The notes beneath the pieces are model-generated. The model was not told where the DNA came from, searched no databases, and saw nothing but the letters and a program-made list of their open reading frames with translations. This document shows, piece by piece, positions 19,160 to 29,517 of a DNA stretch of 64,000 nucleotides (position 1 is the stretch's first letter; each line of letters opens with the position of its first letter). Both the position numbers and the translations under genes were made by a program. The stretch comes from Flavobacterium sp. (GTDB lineage Bacteria > Bacteroidota > Bacteroidia > Flavobacteriales > Flavobacteriaceae), in the NCBI GenBank assembly GCA_012837155.1, contig CP051546.1, positions 1,219,075 through 1,283,074 of the forward strand, written 5' to 3'.

Positions 19160-20270
19160 TTATAAAACGGTTTCCACTTTATAAAAAGATAATTCCCAAG
19201 CATCGGCAACTCCTTTATATAAGATTTCTCCGTTAGCTATGTTTAATCCTTTTTTTAATTCTTCGTTCTCGGCACAAGCTTTTTTCCATCCTTTGTTTGC
19301 TAATTGTAGCGCATAAGGCAAAGTGGCATTCGTCAAGGCAAGTGTCGAGGTATAAGGTACAGCTCCCGGCATATTAGCTACACAATAGTGAACGATATCA
19401 TCAATAATAAAGTTGGATTTTCATGAGTAGTAGGAGTACAAGTTTCAATACATCCGCCTTGGTCGACCGCTACATCCACAACAACAGTTCCCGGACTCAT
19501 CAATTTCAACATGTCACGAGTGATTAAGTGTGGTGCTTTGGCTCCTGGAATCAAAACCGCTCCAATAACCAAATCTGCTTGAGTAATTGCTTCGCGAATG
19601 TTGTAATGGTTCGACATAACCGTGGTTACATTTGCGGGCATAACATCCGACAAATAACGTAATCTTGGCAAACTTACATCCATAATTGTGACTTGGGCAC
19701 CAAAACCTGCTGCCATTTTTGCGGCTTGCGTTCCTACGATTCCGCCACCTAAAACTAAAACTTTTGCAGGAGGAACTCCCGGAACGCCTCCTAAAAGGAT
19801 GCCTTTTCCTTTTAATGGTTTCTCTAAATATTTTGCACCTTCCTGAATCGCCATACGTCCCGCCACTTCTGACATGGGTACTAATAGAGGTAAACTTCTA
19901 TCTAATTTTTCAACTGTTTCGTATGCTAAACAAACGGCACCGCTTTCTAGCATGGCATAAGTTAATGGCTCCGAAGAAGCAAAATGGAAATAAGTAAATA
20001 ATAATTGGTCTTTTTGATAAGAGGATATTCCGAAGCGATTGGCTCTTTTACCTTGATAATCATTTCGGCAATTTCATAAACGGCTTCAATTGTAGGCAAT
20101 AATTCGGCTCCAGCTTCTTTGTAGGCCTCATCACTAAAACCACTATTTTCTCCAGCACTTTTTTGTACATATACACGATGACCGTGTTTCTTAAATTCGG
20201 CTACTCCAGCTGGCGTAACTGCCACGCGATTTTCGTTATTTTTAATTTCTTTAGGAACTCCAATAATCAT
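19160..20270 (-). CDS. ald: Alanine dehydrogenase (two frameshifts)
   Basis: The protein starts '[20 protein letters not shown]', the standard Ald/PNT N-terminus, and has '[18 protein letters not shown]' as NAD-binding loop and '[16 protein letters not shown]' later. It oxidises L-alanine to pyruvate and ammonia with NAD+. Shifts at the T5 run 20011-20015 and near 19412 (each one base short) break the frame; repaired it spans about 370 residues, the normal length. A divergent Lrp-type regulator lies 210 bases upstream, which in many bacteria controls ald in response to alanine. Confidence 0.88.
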
Positions 20271-20480
20271 AAGGGTAAGTTTAATTGTTAGACTGAAAAC
20301 GATACGCAAATGTAGCGCATAAAGAAATTATTGTGTTATATGACAATAAATTAAGAAAATATTAATTTTATTTTGTATTTTTATATAAAATTTTTCTAAT
20401 AAAAATCTTTTTTTTGATTCTAAAGCGAAAAAAAATCTGATTTTAATCTTCAAAAATTACGCATTTAATTCTTTTTAATT

Positions 20481-20939
20481 ATGATTTTAGACGAAACCGA
20501 CAAAAAAATATTGAGGCTACTTCAGGTGGATGCTCACATGACATTGAAAGATATTGCCAATAAAATAAACCTTTCACTTACTCCTGTGCATGATCGGGTA
20601 AAACGTTTGGAAAAAGAAGGAATCATCGAAAAATATGTTTCGATTTTAAACAGGAAGAAATTGGGCAAGAACCTTATGGTGTACTGCCAAGTTACACTTG
20701 TGAAGCAAACTTATGAAGTCTCGGAGGCATTCAATCAGTCTATTTTGAATATGCCAGAAGTGGTCGAGTGTAACTTTATTTCTGGGAGTTTTGATTATAT
20801 GCTCAAGATTGTGCTGCCAGATATGGAAAGTTACCACCATTTTCATCAAAAAAAATTATCAGTTTTAGCAGGTGTTTCTTTGATTAACAGTTTTTTTATC
20901 ATCTCGGAAGTCAAGAGCACTACGGTTTTACCCATTTAA
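20481..20939 (+). CDS. Lrp/AsnC-family transcriptional regulator
   Basis: This 152-residue protein has an N-terminal winged HTH ('LDETDKKILRLLQVDAHMT' ... 'IANKINLSLTPVHDRVKRLE') and a C-terminal RAM ligand-binding domain with 'VVECNFISGSFDYMLKIVLPD'. Lrp-type proteins form octamers and sense amino acids. It is transcribed away from ald, with a 210-bp AT-rich gap between the two starts, so I infer that it regulates ald and perhaps itself. It is intact and ends at a bidirectional terminator. Confidence 0.9.
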   Translation: MILDETDKKILRLLQVDAHMTLKDIANKINLSLTPVHDRVKRLEKEGIIEKYVSILNRKKLGKNLMVYCQVTLVKQTYEVSEAFNQSILNMPEVVECNFISGSFDYMLKIVLPDMESYHHFHQKKLSVLAGVSLINSFFIISEVKSTTVLPI

Positions 20940-20942
20940 AAT

Positions 20943-20980
20943 AAAAATATCCGTCTCAATTTGAAACGGATATTTTTTTT
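20943..20980. terminator. Bidirectional terminator between Lrp gene and gap
   Basis: AAATATCCGT and ACGGATATTT form a stem around about ten bases, with an A-rich left flank and a run of eight T on the right. It can end the Lrp transcript on the plus strand and gap on the minus strand. Confidence 0.8.
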
Positions 20981-20999
20981 AATCGGTGATAGGTGCATT

Positions 21000-22447
21000 C
21001 TAGTAATACGTAAAGCGTCTTACTTTGGCAATATATTTTGCCAATCGAATTACTTGGTGGCTGTAGCCATATTCATTGTCATACCAAATGTATAACACAA
21101 TATTTTTTCCATCCGTTGAAACTATTGTTGCATTGCTATCATAAATTGCTGGTGCCGAAGTGCCTATAATATCCGAAGAAACCAACTCATTATTCATAGA
21201 ATATTTAATTTGTTCTACTAATTCTCCTTCTAGTGCGTATTTTTTGATGATTGCATTTACATCGGCAATCGAGGTCTCTTTGGCAACTTCTAAACTTAAA
21301 ACTACCAATGAACCGTTAGGAACTGGAACCCGAATGGCATTAGAAGTTAATTTTCCCGTGAGTGATGGTAATGCTTTGGCAACGGCAGTTCCCGCTCCAG
21401 TTTCGGTAATTACCATATTCAAGGCGGCAGATCTTCCACGACGGTATTTTTTGTGCATATTATCGACCAAATTTTGGTCATTTGTGTATGCGTGAATGGT
21501 TTCTAAATGCCCTTTTACAATTTCTAAAGTATCTTCGACAACTTTTAAAATTGGAGTTATTGCGTTTGTAGTACAAGATGCTGCCGAAAAATAGTGATTT
21601 CATCAGGATTGTATTCGTTGTGATTGACTCCATAAACAATATTCGGAACACCTTTTCCCGGAGCGGTAAGCAGTATTTTTTCGACTCCTTTTGAGGTCAA
21701 ATGTCTTGCTAAGGCTTCTTGGGTTGTGAATGCCCCAGTATTGTCAATCACGAGCGCATTGTCAATATCGTATTTTGTGTAATCTATTTCTTCTGGGCTA
21801 TTTGCAGTAATAATAGGAACGGTTGTTTCGTTGATAATCAAAGCATTATTTTTATGATCGGTCACTACCGAACCTTGAAAATCGCCATGAACAGAGTCGT
21901 AACGCAACAAAGAGGCTCTTTTTTCTAATGAAACAGCATCGTTTTTATCTCGAGTAACGATGGCTCTCAATCGCAATTGATTTCCTTTGCCCATTTTTGA
22001 TGCCAACTCTCGAGCCAGCAATCGCCCAATCCTACCAAAACCATAGAGAATAACGTCTTTAGGCTGAATTTCTTCTGAGTTTTTAGCATCTTTTAATTTG
22101 TCGATTACAAAATAGCGGGCATTGGGATAATTGTCATTTTCTAAATAATATTCATACGTTAGTTTGCCAATGTCTAATTTTGAAGGAGGTAAATTCATCG
22201 AATAAATGACTTTTGCAATTTCGACAGAATCAAAAATAGAAATGGGTTTGCCTACAAATTCTTTAGCATATTCATGCAAATTAATGATTTCACTTACGTT
22301 TCTATCGATTAATTGATTTCGAAATAAAACCATCTCGATAGATTTATCGTACCATAAATCGCTTATAATTTTAATAAATTCTACTCCTGCTCTTCGTCTT
22401 GAGGTTTGAGAGGAAACTTCTTTTTCGTATAAAATGGTGTTTTTCAT
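21000..22447 (-). CDS. gap: Glyceraldehyde-3-phosphate dehydrogenase, long form (one frameshift)
   Basis: The NAD-binding domain begins only near residue 132 with 'ILYGFGRIGRLLARELAS', after a ~130-residue N-terminal extension. The catalytic 'SAASCTTNAI' lies at the shift near 21588 (a T5 run where T6 restores the frame), and the substrate domain follows with 'GRSAALNMVITETGAGTA' and 'WYDNEYGYSHQV'. The repaired protein has about 480 residues, as in a known long GAPDH type of Bacteroidetes. It converts glyceraldehyde-3-phosphate to 1,3-bisphosphoglycerate. Being central in glycolysis, the broken frame is probably an error. Confidence 0.9.
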
Positions 22448-22552
22448 AATGAAAGTTTGTAAAAGTAGTGTGTTGCTTTTTTTGTAATTTGGCGCAAAAA
22501 TAGGATTTAAAAACGGTTTACGAAAACGATTGCGTAACTATTTTTAAAACAA

Positions 22553-22590
22553 AAAAAAGCCACCTTGATTTAGCAAGATGGCTTCGATTT
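22553..22590 (-). terminator. Terminator after degP
   Basis: AGCCACCTTG and CAAGATGGCT pair with one mismatch around a 6-base loop. The run of A on the left (22549 onward) is a T-tract on the minus strand, which fits the end of the degP transcript. Confidence 0.75.
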
Positions 22591-22604
22591 TTGAGGTGTA
22601 AATA

Positions 22605-24005
22605 TCAGATTATTATTTGAAGGAATTCTCCATTTTTAGTAATCATTTGAATTCTGATGCTTTGGTTTTCGTCTTTTCCTTTCAAAAGGTTGCTAATGGT
22701 TTCTATATTTTTTGCTTTGACGTTATCAATGCTTAAAATAATATTTCCTTTGAGTTCGTCTTCATATTGCAGGAGATTATCGTTAGAAATGGATTTTATT
22801 TTCACACCGTAATCAATTTTAAACCGCTTTTTATCGGCAGCATCAATATTTTCTAATTCTAGTCCTTTAAATTCAGTGCTAAAAAGTTCATTCTTGCTCA
22901 AAATTACAGGAAAAACTTTGTTTTTCCCATCCCTAATGATGGTAACTTGGACTTTGTCGTTTGGGCGTTTGGTATTAATATAACCCGAAAGATCGGCATA
23001 AGTAGCAATATTTTGATCATCTATTTTGATGATAATATCTCCTTTTTCGAGACCTGCTTTTTCGGCCCCGGATTTTTTGGATATTTTATTAATGTAAAAA
23101 CCTTGTGTTTCCGAAACGCCCCATTCCTTTGATGCCGAGGAGTTCAATTCGCGTCCTTCTACACCAAGAATACCTCTTTGCACATTGCCAAATTCCATTA
23201 AATCTTCGATAATTTTTCGTGTAATATTCGAAGGAATGGCAAATGAATAACCCGCATAACTACCTGTTGGGGACGAAATCATGGTGTTTATTCCTATCAG
23301 TTCGCCACGAGTATTCACTAATGCACCACCACTATTTCCAGGATTTACTGCCGCATCGGTCTGGATGAAAGATTGGATTCCGTTGGTATCTAAGTTTCTG
23401 GCTTTGGCCGAAATAATTCCTGCGGTTACTGTCGAAGTTAGATTATAAGGATTTCCAACGGCCAGAACCCATTCGCCAATTTTCACAGAATCAGAATTGG
23501 CGAAAGCCGTATAAGGCAGCTTCTCATCGGCATTAATTTTTAGCAAAGCAATGTCCATTTTCGAATCGGTTCCAATGAGTTTTGCGGTATATGATTTCTT
23601 GTTGTTTAGTGTGATTTCAATTTCAGAAGCATCTTTTATCACATGGTTATTGGTTACGATATACCCGTCTTCAGAAATAATTACTCCTGAACCAGTCCCA
23701 ATTTGTTCTTGTTGCTGATTGCCTCTAAACCCATAAAAATAGTCTAAAATTGGATTTGAAATGGTCGTTCGAGATACGTTTTTAACATGGACTACGGTAT
23801 GAATAGTTTTTTCGGAGGCCTCAGTAAAATCAACATTTTCTGCTGATAATCCTACTTGTTTTCCATACGAATTGGGAGCCAAAGTTACTACCGAGTTTTT
23901 GTTGCTTGAAAAATAACCATTGTTGTCAAATACTAATTTGTAAGCGCCAAGTGTTGTAGCTCCGCTTAACAATGACACTAAAAAAAGGCTTGAAAATCGT
24001 TTCAT
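22605..24005 (-). CDS. degP: Periplasmic serine protease, DegP/DegQ (HtrA) family
   Basis: The 466-residue protein begins with a signal peptide or anchor ('MKRFSSLFLVSLLSGATTL'). The trypsin-like domain has the triad in 'TNNHVI', 'MDIALLKI' and 'GNSGGAL', and two PDZ domains follow from about residues 275 and 375, the second one weaker. Such proteases remove or refold damaged proteins in the envelope. The gene stands alone between dapF (divergent) and gap, with its own terminator. Length and motif order are normal. DegP and DegQ cannot be separated with confidence here. Confidence 0.9.
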   Translation of the reverse strand: MKRFSSLFLVSLLSGATTLGAYKLVFDNNGYFSSNKNSVVTLAPNSYGKQVGLSAENVDFTEASEKTIHTVVHVKNVSRTTISNPILDYFYGFRGNQQQEQIGTGSGVIISEDGYIVTNNHVIKDASEIEITLNNKKSYTAKLIGTDSKMDIALLKINADEKLPYTAFANSDSVKIGEWVLAVGNPYNLTSTVTAGIISAKARNLDTNGIQSFIQTDAAVNPGNSGGALVNTRGELIGINTMISSPTGSYAGYSFAIPSNITRKIIEDLMEFGNVQRGILGVEGRELNSSASKEWGVSETQGFYINKISKKSGAEKAGLEKGDIIIKIDDQNIATYADLSGYINTKRPNDKVQVTIIRDGKNKVFPVILSKNELFSTEFKGLELENIDAADKKRFKIDYGVKIKSISNDNLLQYEDELKGNIILSIDNVKAKNIETISNLLKGKDENQSIRIQMITKNGEFLQIII

Positions 24006-24090
24006 AATATTTTAATTATTTAAAAATTTACAACGTAAAATTATGAATTTTGATATTTCAAAAAAACAGTTTAACGCTCGTTTAACACTC

Positions 24091-24120
24091 TTTAACGTAT
24101 CATTAATATTTGTACTTTTG
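24091..24120 (+). promoter_or_regulatory. Promoter of dapF
   Basis: TACTTTTG at 24113-24120 fits the TAnnTTTG -7 box, with TTTA at 24091-24094 as a weak -33 element 18 bases upstream. The dapF ATG follows at 24141. Confidence 0.55.
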
Positions 24121-24140
24121 TGCAACATAATTAAACTAAA

Positions 24141-24922
24141 ATGCAAGTAGAATTCTATAAATACGAAGGAACTGGAAACGATTTTGTAATGATTGACAAT
24201 CGTTCAAATTTTTTTCCAAAAGAAAATGTTTCACTCATAGCGCATTTGTGCGACAGACGTTTCGGGATAGGAGGTGACGGGCTAATATTATTAGAAAATG
24301 ATTCTGAAACTGATTTCAGAATGGTTTATTATAATTCCGACGGAAATCAAAGTTCCATGTGTGGCAATGGCGGCCGCTGTTTAGTGGCTTTCGCCAAAAG
24401 GCTGAACGTGATTAGTGATAGTTGTATTTTTATCGCTACCGATGGTTTGCATCACGCCACAGTTGCCGAAATGGGCAAGTTTCTCTTCAAATGATTGACG
24501 TTTCGACAGTAAAAATTGCGAAAAATTATGTGTTTTTAAACACAGGTTCGCCACATCATGTGCAATTGGTCGAAGATTTAGAAAATTACAATATAAAAGA
24601 AAATGGAGCAGCCATTCGATACGGCGAATTATACGGAAAATCAGGAAGTAATGTCAATTTTGTAAAACAGATTAACGCCAATACTTTTTCGCTTCGAACG
24701 TATGAAAGAGGGGTGGAAGACGAAACACTTTCTTGTGGAACTGGCGCAACTGCTGTGGCTATCGCAATGAATGTAACGGGAAAAACAAATGCTACCGCTA
24801 TTCATTTGAATGTTCAAGGCGGAAAATTAGAAGTTTCTTTTGATAAAAATGATGAGCAATTTACCAATGTTTTCCTAAAAGGTCCAGCGGAATTTGTTTT
24901 TAAAGGAGAAATTGAAATATAA
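24141..24922 (+). CDS. dapF: Diaminopimelate epimerase (one frameshift)
   Basis: The protein shows 'KYEGTGNDFVMIDNR' at the N-terminus, the first catalytic cysteine in 'MCGNGGRC', and the second in 'SCGTGATAVA'. It turns LL- into meso-diaminopimelate for lysine and peptidoglycan. The frame is lost near 24475, where a G3 run probably should be G4, giving 'EMGQVSLQMIDV'. The repaired protein has about 260 residues, the usual size. Since cell-wall synthesis needs this step, the shift is likely an error. lysA, the following enzyme of the pathway, lies at 43647. Confidence 0.9.
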
Positions 24923-24934
24923 AAATAAACTTTG

Positions 24935-24967
24935 AAACTTGAGGAGTCAATTTGGCACCTCAAGTTT
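24935..24967 (+). terminator. Hairpin after dapF
   Basis: AAACTTGAGG and CCTCAAGTTT pair perfectly around a 13-base loop, 13 bases after the dapF stop. Only a short T run follows, so termination may be partial. Confidence 0.5.
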
Positions 24968-25027
24968 TGAAAACTATGAAATGTAATAATTGAAGTTTAA
25001 AAAAACTTCCAACCTCTAACTTCCAAA

Positions 25028-25557
25028 ATGATCACACTAAAAGGCGACAACATCTACCTCCGAGCACTCGAACCCAATGATTTGGAGTTCGTTTATGCTA
25101 TGGAAAACGACCAAAGTATTTGGGAAGTAAGCAATACACAAACGCCTTACAGTCGGTTTTTGGTAAAACAATACCTCGAAAATGCACATCAGGATATTTA
25201 TGAAGCCAAACAATTGCGCTTGGCGATTTGCCAAGATGAAGATTTTCCGGCAATAGGATTAATCGATTTGTTCGATTTTGATCCAAAGAATAACAGGGCG
25301 GGCGTGGGTATTGTAATTCAAGGAAACGAAAACAGAAACCAAAATGTAGGTTCCGAAGCTTTAGGTCTTTTGATTCGGTATTCTTTTTATCATTTAAATT
25401 TGCATCAATTGTATGCAAATATTGACACAGAAAATAAAGCTAGTATGGCTCTTTTTACTAAATTTGGCTTTCAAAATATTGGCACAAAAAGGAATGGAAT
25501 TTGGTAAACGGAACTTACAAAGATGAGTCCGTTTTTCAATTAATAGCAAAAAAATAG
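25028..25557 (+). CDS. GNAT-family N-acetyltransferase, RimJ/RimL-like (one frameshift)
   Basis: The N-terminus 'ITLKGDNIYLRALEPNDLEF' and 'IVIQGNENRNQNVGSEALGLL' (acetyl-CoA pyrophosphate loop region) are typical of the RimJ/RimL subgroup that acetylates protein N-termini or small amines. The open frame ends at 25507, but one extra A in the A5 run near 25487 continues as 'EWNLVNGTYKDESVFQLIAK', the normal C-terminus with the last beta strand, to a stop at 25557. Repaired length is about 176 residues. The substrate is unknown. It follows dapF by about 100 bases. Confidence 0.8.
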
Positions 25558-25666
25558 GGAACAGTAGATTCGAATATTTTGCGGATTAATTTAAAAATCT
25601 GTGTAATCTGCGGCAAAAAAACATCCTATTTATGAGTTGAATTAATCAATTTTAAAAAATATAGTT

Positions 25667-26707
25667 TTGAATTTAAAGAAAAGCATAACAATCGCATCTG
25701 TCGTTTTAATATCAGGATTAATGGTTTACGGATTTATATTAGCACGACAAATTTTTTCTAAGAACACTAAATTTTCAGAAAACGAAATCTTTGTTTATGT
25801 TCCAACGGGAACAAATTATGAAGAAGTAAAAAAAATAGTTGCGCCTTATATCGAGAATATGGATCGTTTTGAGATGGTCGCCGACAAAAGAAGCTATCCC
25901 GAAAATGTAAAATCAGGACGATTTTTATTTACAAAAGGGATGAATAGTTATGAATTAGTAAAGGCGTTACGGATGAACATTCCGGTGCATTTGGCTTTCA
26001 ATAATCAAGAACGATTAGAGAATTTGGCAGGAAGAGTGGGTTCTCAAATTGAAGCCGATAGCTTGTCTTTATTGACTTCCTTTAGAGATTCTATTTTCAT
26101 GAAAGAAAATGGATTTACTAATGAGAATGTTTTGGTCATGTTTATACCCAATACGTATGAAATTTATTGGAACACTTCGGCCGAAAAATTTCGAGACAAA
26201 ATGATTAAGGAATACCGAAATTTTTGGAATAAAGATCGGACAGATAAAGCGGCTAAGCAAGGATTAACGCCAATCGAGGCTACAATTCTCGCTTCGATAG
26301 TGCACAAAGAATCGGTTAAAAAGGATGAAAGACCAAGGATTGCTGGTGTTTACTTGAATCGTTTGCGACAAGGAATGCCACTTCAGGCGGATCCTACGGT
26401 AATTTTTGCCATAAAAAAGAAAGCGAATGATTTTAATCAAATTATTAAAAGGGTGTTTTACAACGATTTGACAATGACATCTCCTTACAACACTTATGTT
26501 AATTTAGGGCTTCCTCCTGGGCCAATTGCAATGCCCGATATTACGGCGCTTGAGGCCGTTTTAAACCCTGAAAAAAACAACTTTGTTTATTTTTGTGCTA
26601 GTGTGGATCGTTTTGGGTATCATGAGTTTGCTGCTACTTTGGCAGAGCATAATAAAAATGCTAAGAAATATTCAGATTGGATAAATAGCAAAGGAGTAAC
26701 AAGATAA
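25667..26707 (+). CDS. mltG: Endolytic murein transglycosylase MltG
   Basis: This 346-residue protein has one N-terminal membrane anchor ('ITIASVVLISGLMVYGF'), then a LysM-like subdomain and the YceG catalytic domain. 'ILASIVHKESVKKDE' contains the catalytic glutamate, and 'ADPTVIFA' and 'SPYNTY' with 'GLPPGPI' follow in family order. MltG cuts nascent glycan strands and limits their length. Translation probably starts at the TTG at 25667, since no ATG lies ahead of the membrane anchor in this frame. The next gene begins 2 bases after its stop. Confidence 0.92.
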   Translation: MNLKKSITIASVVLISGLMVYGFILARQIFSKNTKFSENEIFVYVPTGTNYEEVKKIVAPYIENMDRFEMVADKRSYPENVKSGRFLFTKGMNSYELVKALRMNIPVHLAFNNQERLENLAGRVGSQIEADSLSLLTSFRDSIFMKENGFTNENVLVMFIPNTYEIYWNTSAEKFRDKMIKEYRNFWNKDRTDKAAKQGLTPIEATILASIVHKESVKKDERPRIAGVYLNRLRQGMPLQADPTVIFAIKKKANDFNQIIKRVFYNDLTMTSPYNTYVNLGLPPGPIAMPDITALEAVLNPEKNNFVYFCASVDRFGYHEFAATLAEHNKNAKKYSDWINSKGVTR

Positions 26708-26709
26708 TT

Positions 26710-27623
26710 TTGAGATTTAAAACACCTATTTGTTTTCTGTTTTCGGTAGTATTTCAAGCTGCTTTTTCACAAAGTGCAGTAAATAATTTCTTAAAACCCT
26801 CTGATACTCTAAATATAAAACGAAAGAATACGGTGTTCGTTTCTGAAGCTATATTGGCATCTGTTTCTTTGGTTGGCTTAAATCAACTTTGGTATGCTGA
26901 TTATCCTAAATCTAGTTTTCATTTCATCAATGATAATTCTGAATGGTTGCAGATGGATAAAGTGGGACACTTTTTTTCATCCTATCAGATAGGTACTGCT
27001 GGCGGCGAAATGTTAAGGTGGAGTGGGGGCAACAAGCAAAAACAGCTCGTTTATGGGGCGGGTTTAGGTTTTGTTTTTCTAACGGCGGTGGAGGTTTTAG
27101 ACGGATTTTCTTCACAATGGGGAGCGTCCATCGGCGATGTAGTCGCAAATGCTTCGGGCACAGCTTTGTATGTTTCGCAAGAATTAATATGGAACGAACA
27201 ACGAATAAAACCTAAGTTTTCTTTTCATACAACGCAGTATTCAAATTATAGACCCGATGTTTTGGGAAGTACTTTGACCGAACAAATTTTAAAGGATTAT
27301 AATGGACAAACCTATTGGCTCTCTACCAATATTTATTCCTTTTCTAAAGGTTCAAAGATTCCAAAATGGCTCAACATTGCAATAGGTTATGGAGCTGAGG
27401 GAATGATTAGTGGAAATGAAGAGAAAAACGCACTTAATTTAACTCCAAAACCAGAAAGATTTAGGCAATTTTATCTGAGTTTAGATGTAGATTTGACAAA
27501 ATTGAAACAAAATCTCATTTTTTGAAAACAGTTTTTTCGATTTTAAACACAATAAAAATTCCAGCTCCAACGATTGAATACTCCCCTCACAGAGGATTTC
27601 AATTTTATGCATTGTATTTTTAA
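26710..27623 (+). CDS. DUF2279 (YfiM-like) outer membrane-associated protein (one frameshift)
   Basis: A signal peptide ('FLFSVVFQAAFSQ') is followed by the DUF2279 region, with 'WLQMDKVGHFFSSYQIG' and 'GFSSQWGASIGDVVANASG' as the most conserved parts. The function of the family is unknown; it is predicted to be envelope located. The frame ends at 27525 after 'LTKLKQNLIF', but one more A near 27507 gives 'KTKSHFLKTVFSILN' and the conserved tail ending at 27623. That tail ends 5 bases before the IS1595-like element, so the insertion has just missed the gene. It follows mltG closely and is probably co-transcribed. Confidence 0.75.
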
Positions 27624-27628
27624 TTATA

Positions 27629-28588
27629 GGTATAAGCGTTTAGGTCGCAAATAAATTATCTTTGTCAAATGACAGAGCGCAATATTTTCAGAGGAGTGAA
27701 TTCAATAAAATTTAACCAAAGATTTAAAGAAGATAAGGATTGTTTAGAATATTTATCTGAGATAAAATGGCTTAGTGGCTATAATTGTAAACGATGTAAT
27801 AATGATAAATTTGGGAAAGGAAAAAACATCCATAACCGACGTTGTACCAAGTGCCGATATGATGAAAGTCCAACAGCAGGAACTATGTTTGAAAAGCTTA
27901 AATTTTCAATACTAATAGCCTTTCATATTGTTTTCAAAATAAGTACGAAGAAAAAAGGGATGTCTTCTTTAGAATTAAGTAATGAATTTGAACTTCGACA
28001 AATGACCTGCTGGGCATTCAAACAAAAACTACAGCAAGTAATGAAGAGCAGTCTAAAAAGCCCATTAACAGGGGTTATTCACGTTGATGAGTTTGTGATT
28101 GGAGGTCCAGAAGAAGGTAAAAAAGGAAGGAGTAAAGGGTTGAAAAAATTAATTGTCTTGGCTGTTGAAATTTTAGAAGATGGTGTTGGTCGAGCTTACG
28201 CTGAGGCTATTGAACATTCTTCGGCAATAGAATTAGGTGCTTTCTTAACCAAATATGTTTCAAGCGAAGCGGAAGTAGTTTCGGATAAATGGAAAGGTTA
28301 CACACCTTTAAAAAGGAGTTTAAAAATTTGAAACAAGTTGCATCAGAAGATGGAAAGAACTTTAAAGAGCTACATATACACATAATGAATATAAAAGGAT
28401 GGCTCCGAGGAATTCATCACCATTGCAGTAAAGACCGTATGCAAAATTATCTTGATGAATACCATTTTAGATACAACAGAAGGTCAAATATGGATACAAT
28501 ATTCGATGTGTTAATAAGAAAGATGGTGAATTGTAAATAAATATCAATAAAATAAGCACTTAACAAGTGCGAACTAAACGCTTATACC
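27629..28588. mobile_element. IS1595-like insertion sequence
   Basis: Inverted repeats of 21 bp with one mismatch, GGTATAAGCGTTTAGGTCGCA at 27629-27649 and its complement at 28568-28588, bound a 960-bp element. It contains a single transposase gene with a Cys4 zinc ribbon. I see no clear 8-bp direct repeat at its edges. A TATCTTTG box just before the gene (27656-27663) could be its promoter. Confidence 0.85.
27669..28540 (+). CDS. IS1595-family transposase (one frameshift)
   Basis: The protein has an N-terminal zinc ribbon ('GYNCKRCNNDKF' and 'RRCTKCRYDESPTAGT') and the ISXO2-like DDE domain with 'HVDEFVIGGPEEGKKGR' for the first aspartate and 'VVSDKWKGY' for the second. 'WLRGIHHHCSKDRMQNYLDE' and 'FRYNRRSN' near the end are also characteristic. 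A one-base loss in the A5 run near 28310 splits the frame; A6 joins 'YTPLKKEFKNLKQV'. Repaired length is about 290 residues, as in active elements. Confidence 0.88.
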
Positions 28589-28710
28589 TATTTAATTAAA
28601 TAAAAAATCCGCTTTTATCGGTTTCAATCCGTATCATCAGCCACGAATGACACCAATTAATTCGTGGCAAAATTTTTATAATTTAAAAGAAAAACACGTT
28701 AAAATCACAT

Positions 28711-29335
28711 GGTTTTATACCAAAAACACTCCTAAAGTAGTCCAATTGTCAGTTCGAGCGCAGTCGAGAACCTTTATAACATCTCGACTGCGCTCGATGT
28801 GACAAAAGAGAATTATACTATAATGAACTAATAAACGGTATTAACTCTTTTTGAGACCAATAAAAAAATCCGTTGGTTTTATACCAAAAACACTCCTAAA
28901 GTAGTCCAATTGTCAGTTCGAGCGCAGTCGAGAACCTTTATAACATTTCGACTGCGCTCGATGTGACAAAAAAGAATTGGACTATAATGAACTAATAAAC
29001 GGTATTAACTCTTTTTGAGACCAATAAAAAAATCCGTTGGTTTTATACCAAAAACACTCCTAAAGTAGTCCCATTGTCAGTTCGAGCGCAGTCGAGAACC
29101 TTTATAACATCTCGACTGCGCTCGATGTGACAAAAAAGATTGGACTATAATGAACTAATAAACGGTATTAACTCTTTTTGAGACCAATAAAAAAATCCGT
29201 TGGTTTTATACTAAAAAACACTCCTAAAGTAGTCCCATTGTTAGTTCGAGCGCAGTCGAGAACCTTTATAACATCTCGACTGCGCTCGATGTGACAAAAG
29301 AGAATTATACTATAATGAACTAATAAACGGTATTG
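28711..29335. repeat. Four-unit 164-bp tandem array with strong hairpins
   Basis: Units start with GGTTTTATAC at 28711, 28875, 29039 and 29202, with a spacing of 163-164 bases; the last unit is partial. Each carries TCGAGCGCAGTCGAGA and TCTCGACTGCGCTCGA, a 16-bp palindrome with a 12-base loop (first at 28754-28797; the second unit has one mismatch in its right arm). Units are more than 95% alike by eye. There is no gene within the array. The hairpins resemble REP-type elements, but the tandem arrangement is unusual. Confidence 0.9.
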
Positions 29336-29356
29336 ACATTAAAACTTTCGACTTAC
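29334..29356 (+). repeat. Short 3' fragment of the dispersed repeat
   Basis: TGACATTAAAACTTTCGACT followed by TAC is identical to the 3' end of the dispersed repeat copy at 37953-38073 and directly follows the tandem array. Confidence 0.5.
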
Positions 29357-29517
29357 GCTATCTGTGTGCCAATTTTTTACTTTTGAACTTCAGCCTGCTT
29401 TGCGGACAGTTGTCTTTAATCAAGTTCAATTTACTGATTTTCAACCTTATTATTTTTTTTGTATATTTGCCCCGTAGAAATTTCAATACGGGACAGCGTT
29501 TTGAAGAAAAACAATTT

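Noticed and set aside
28711-29335. Possible CRISPR array
   Set aside because: The repeated unit is about 164 bases, contiguous and without variable spacers, and no cas genes are near.
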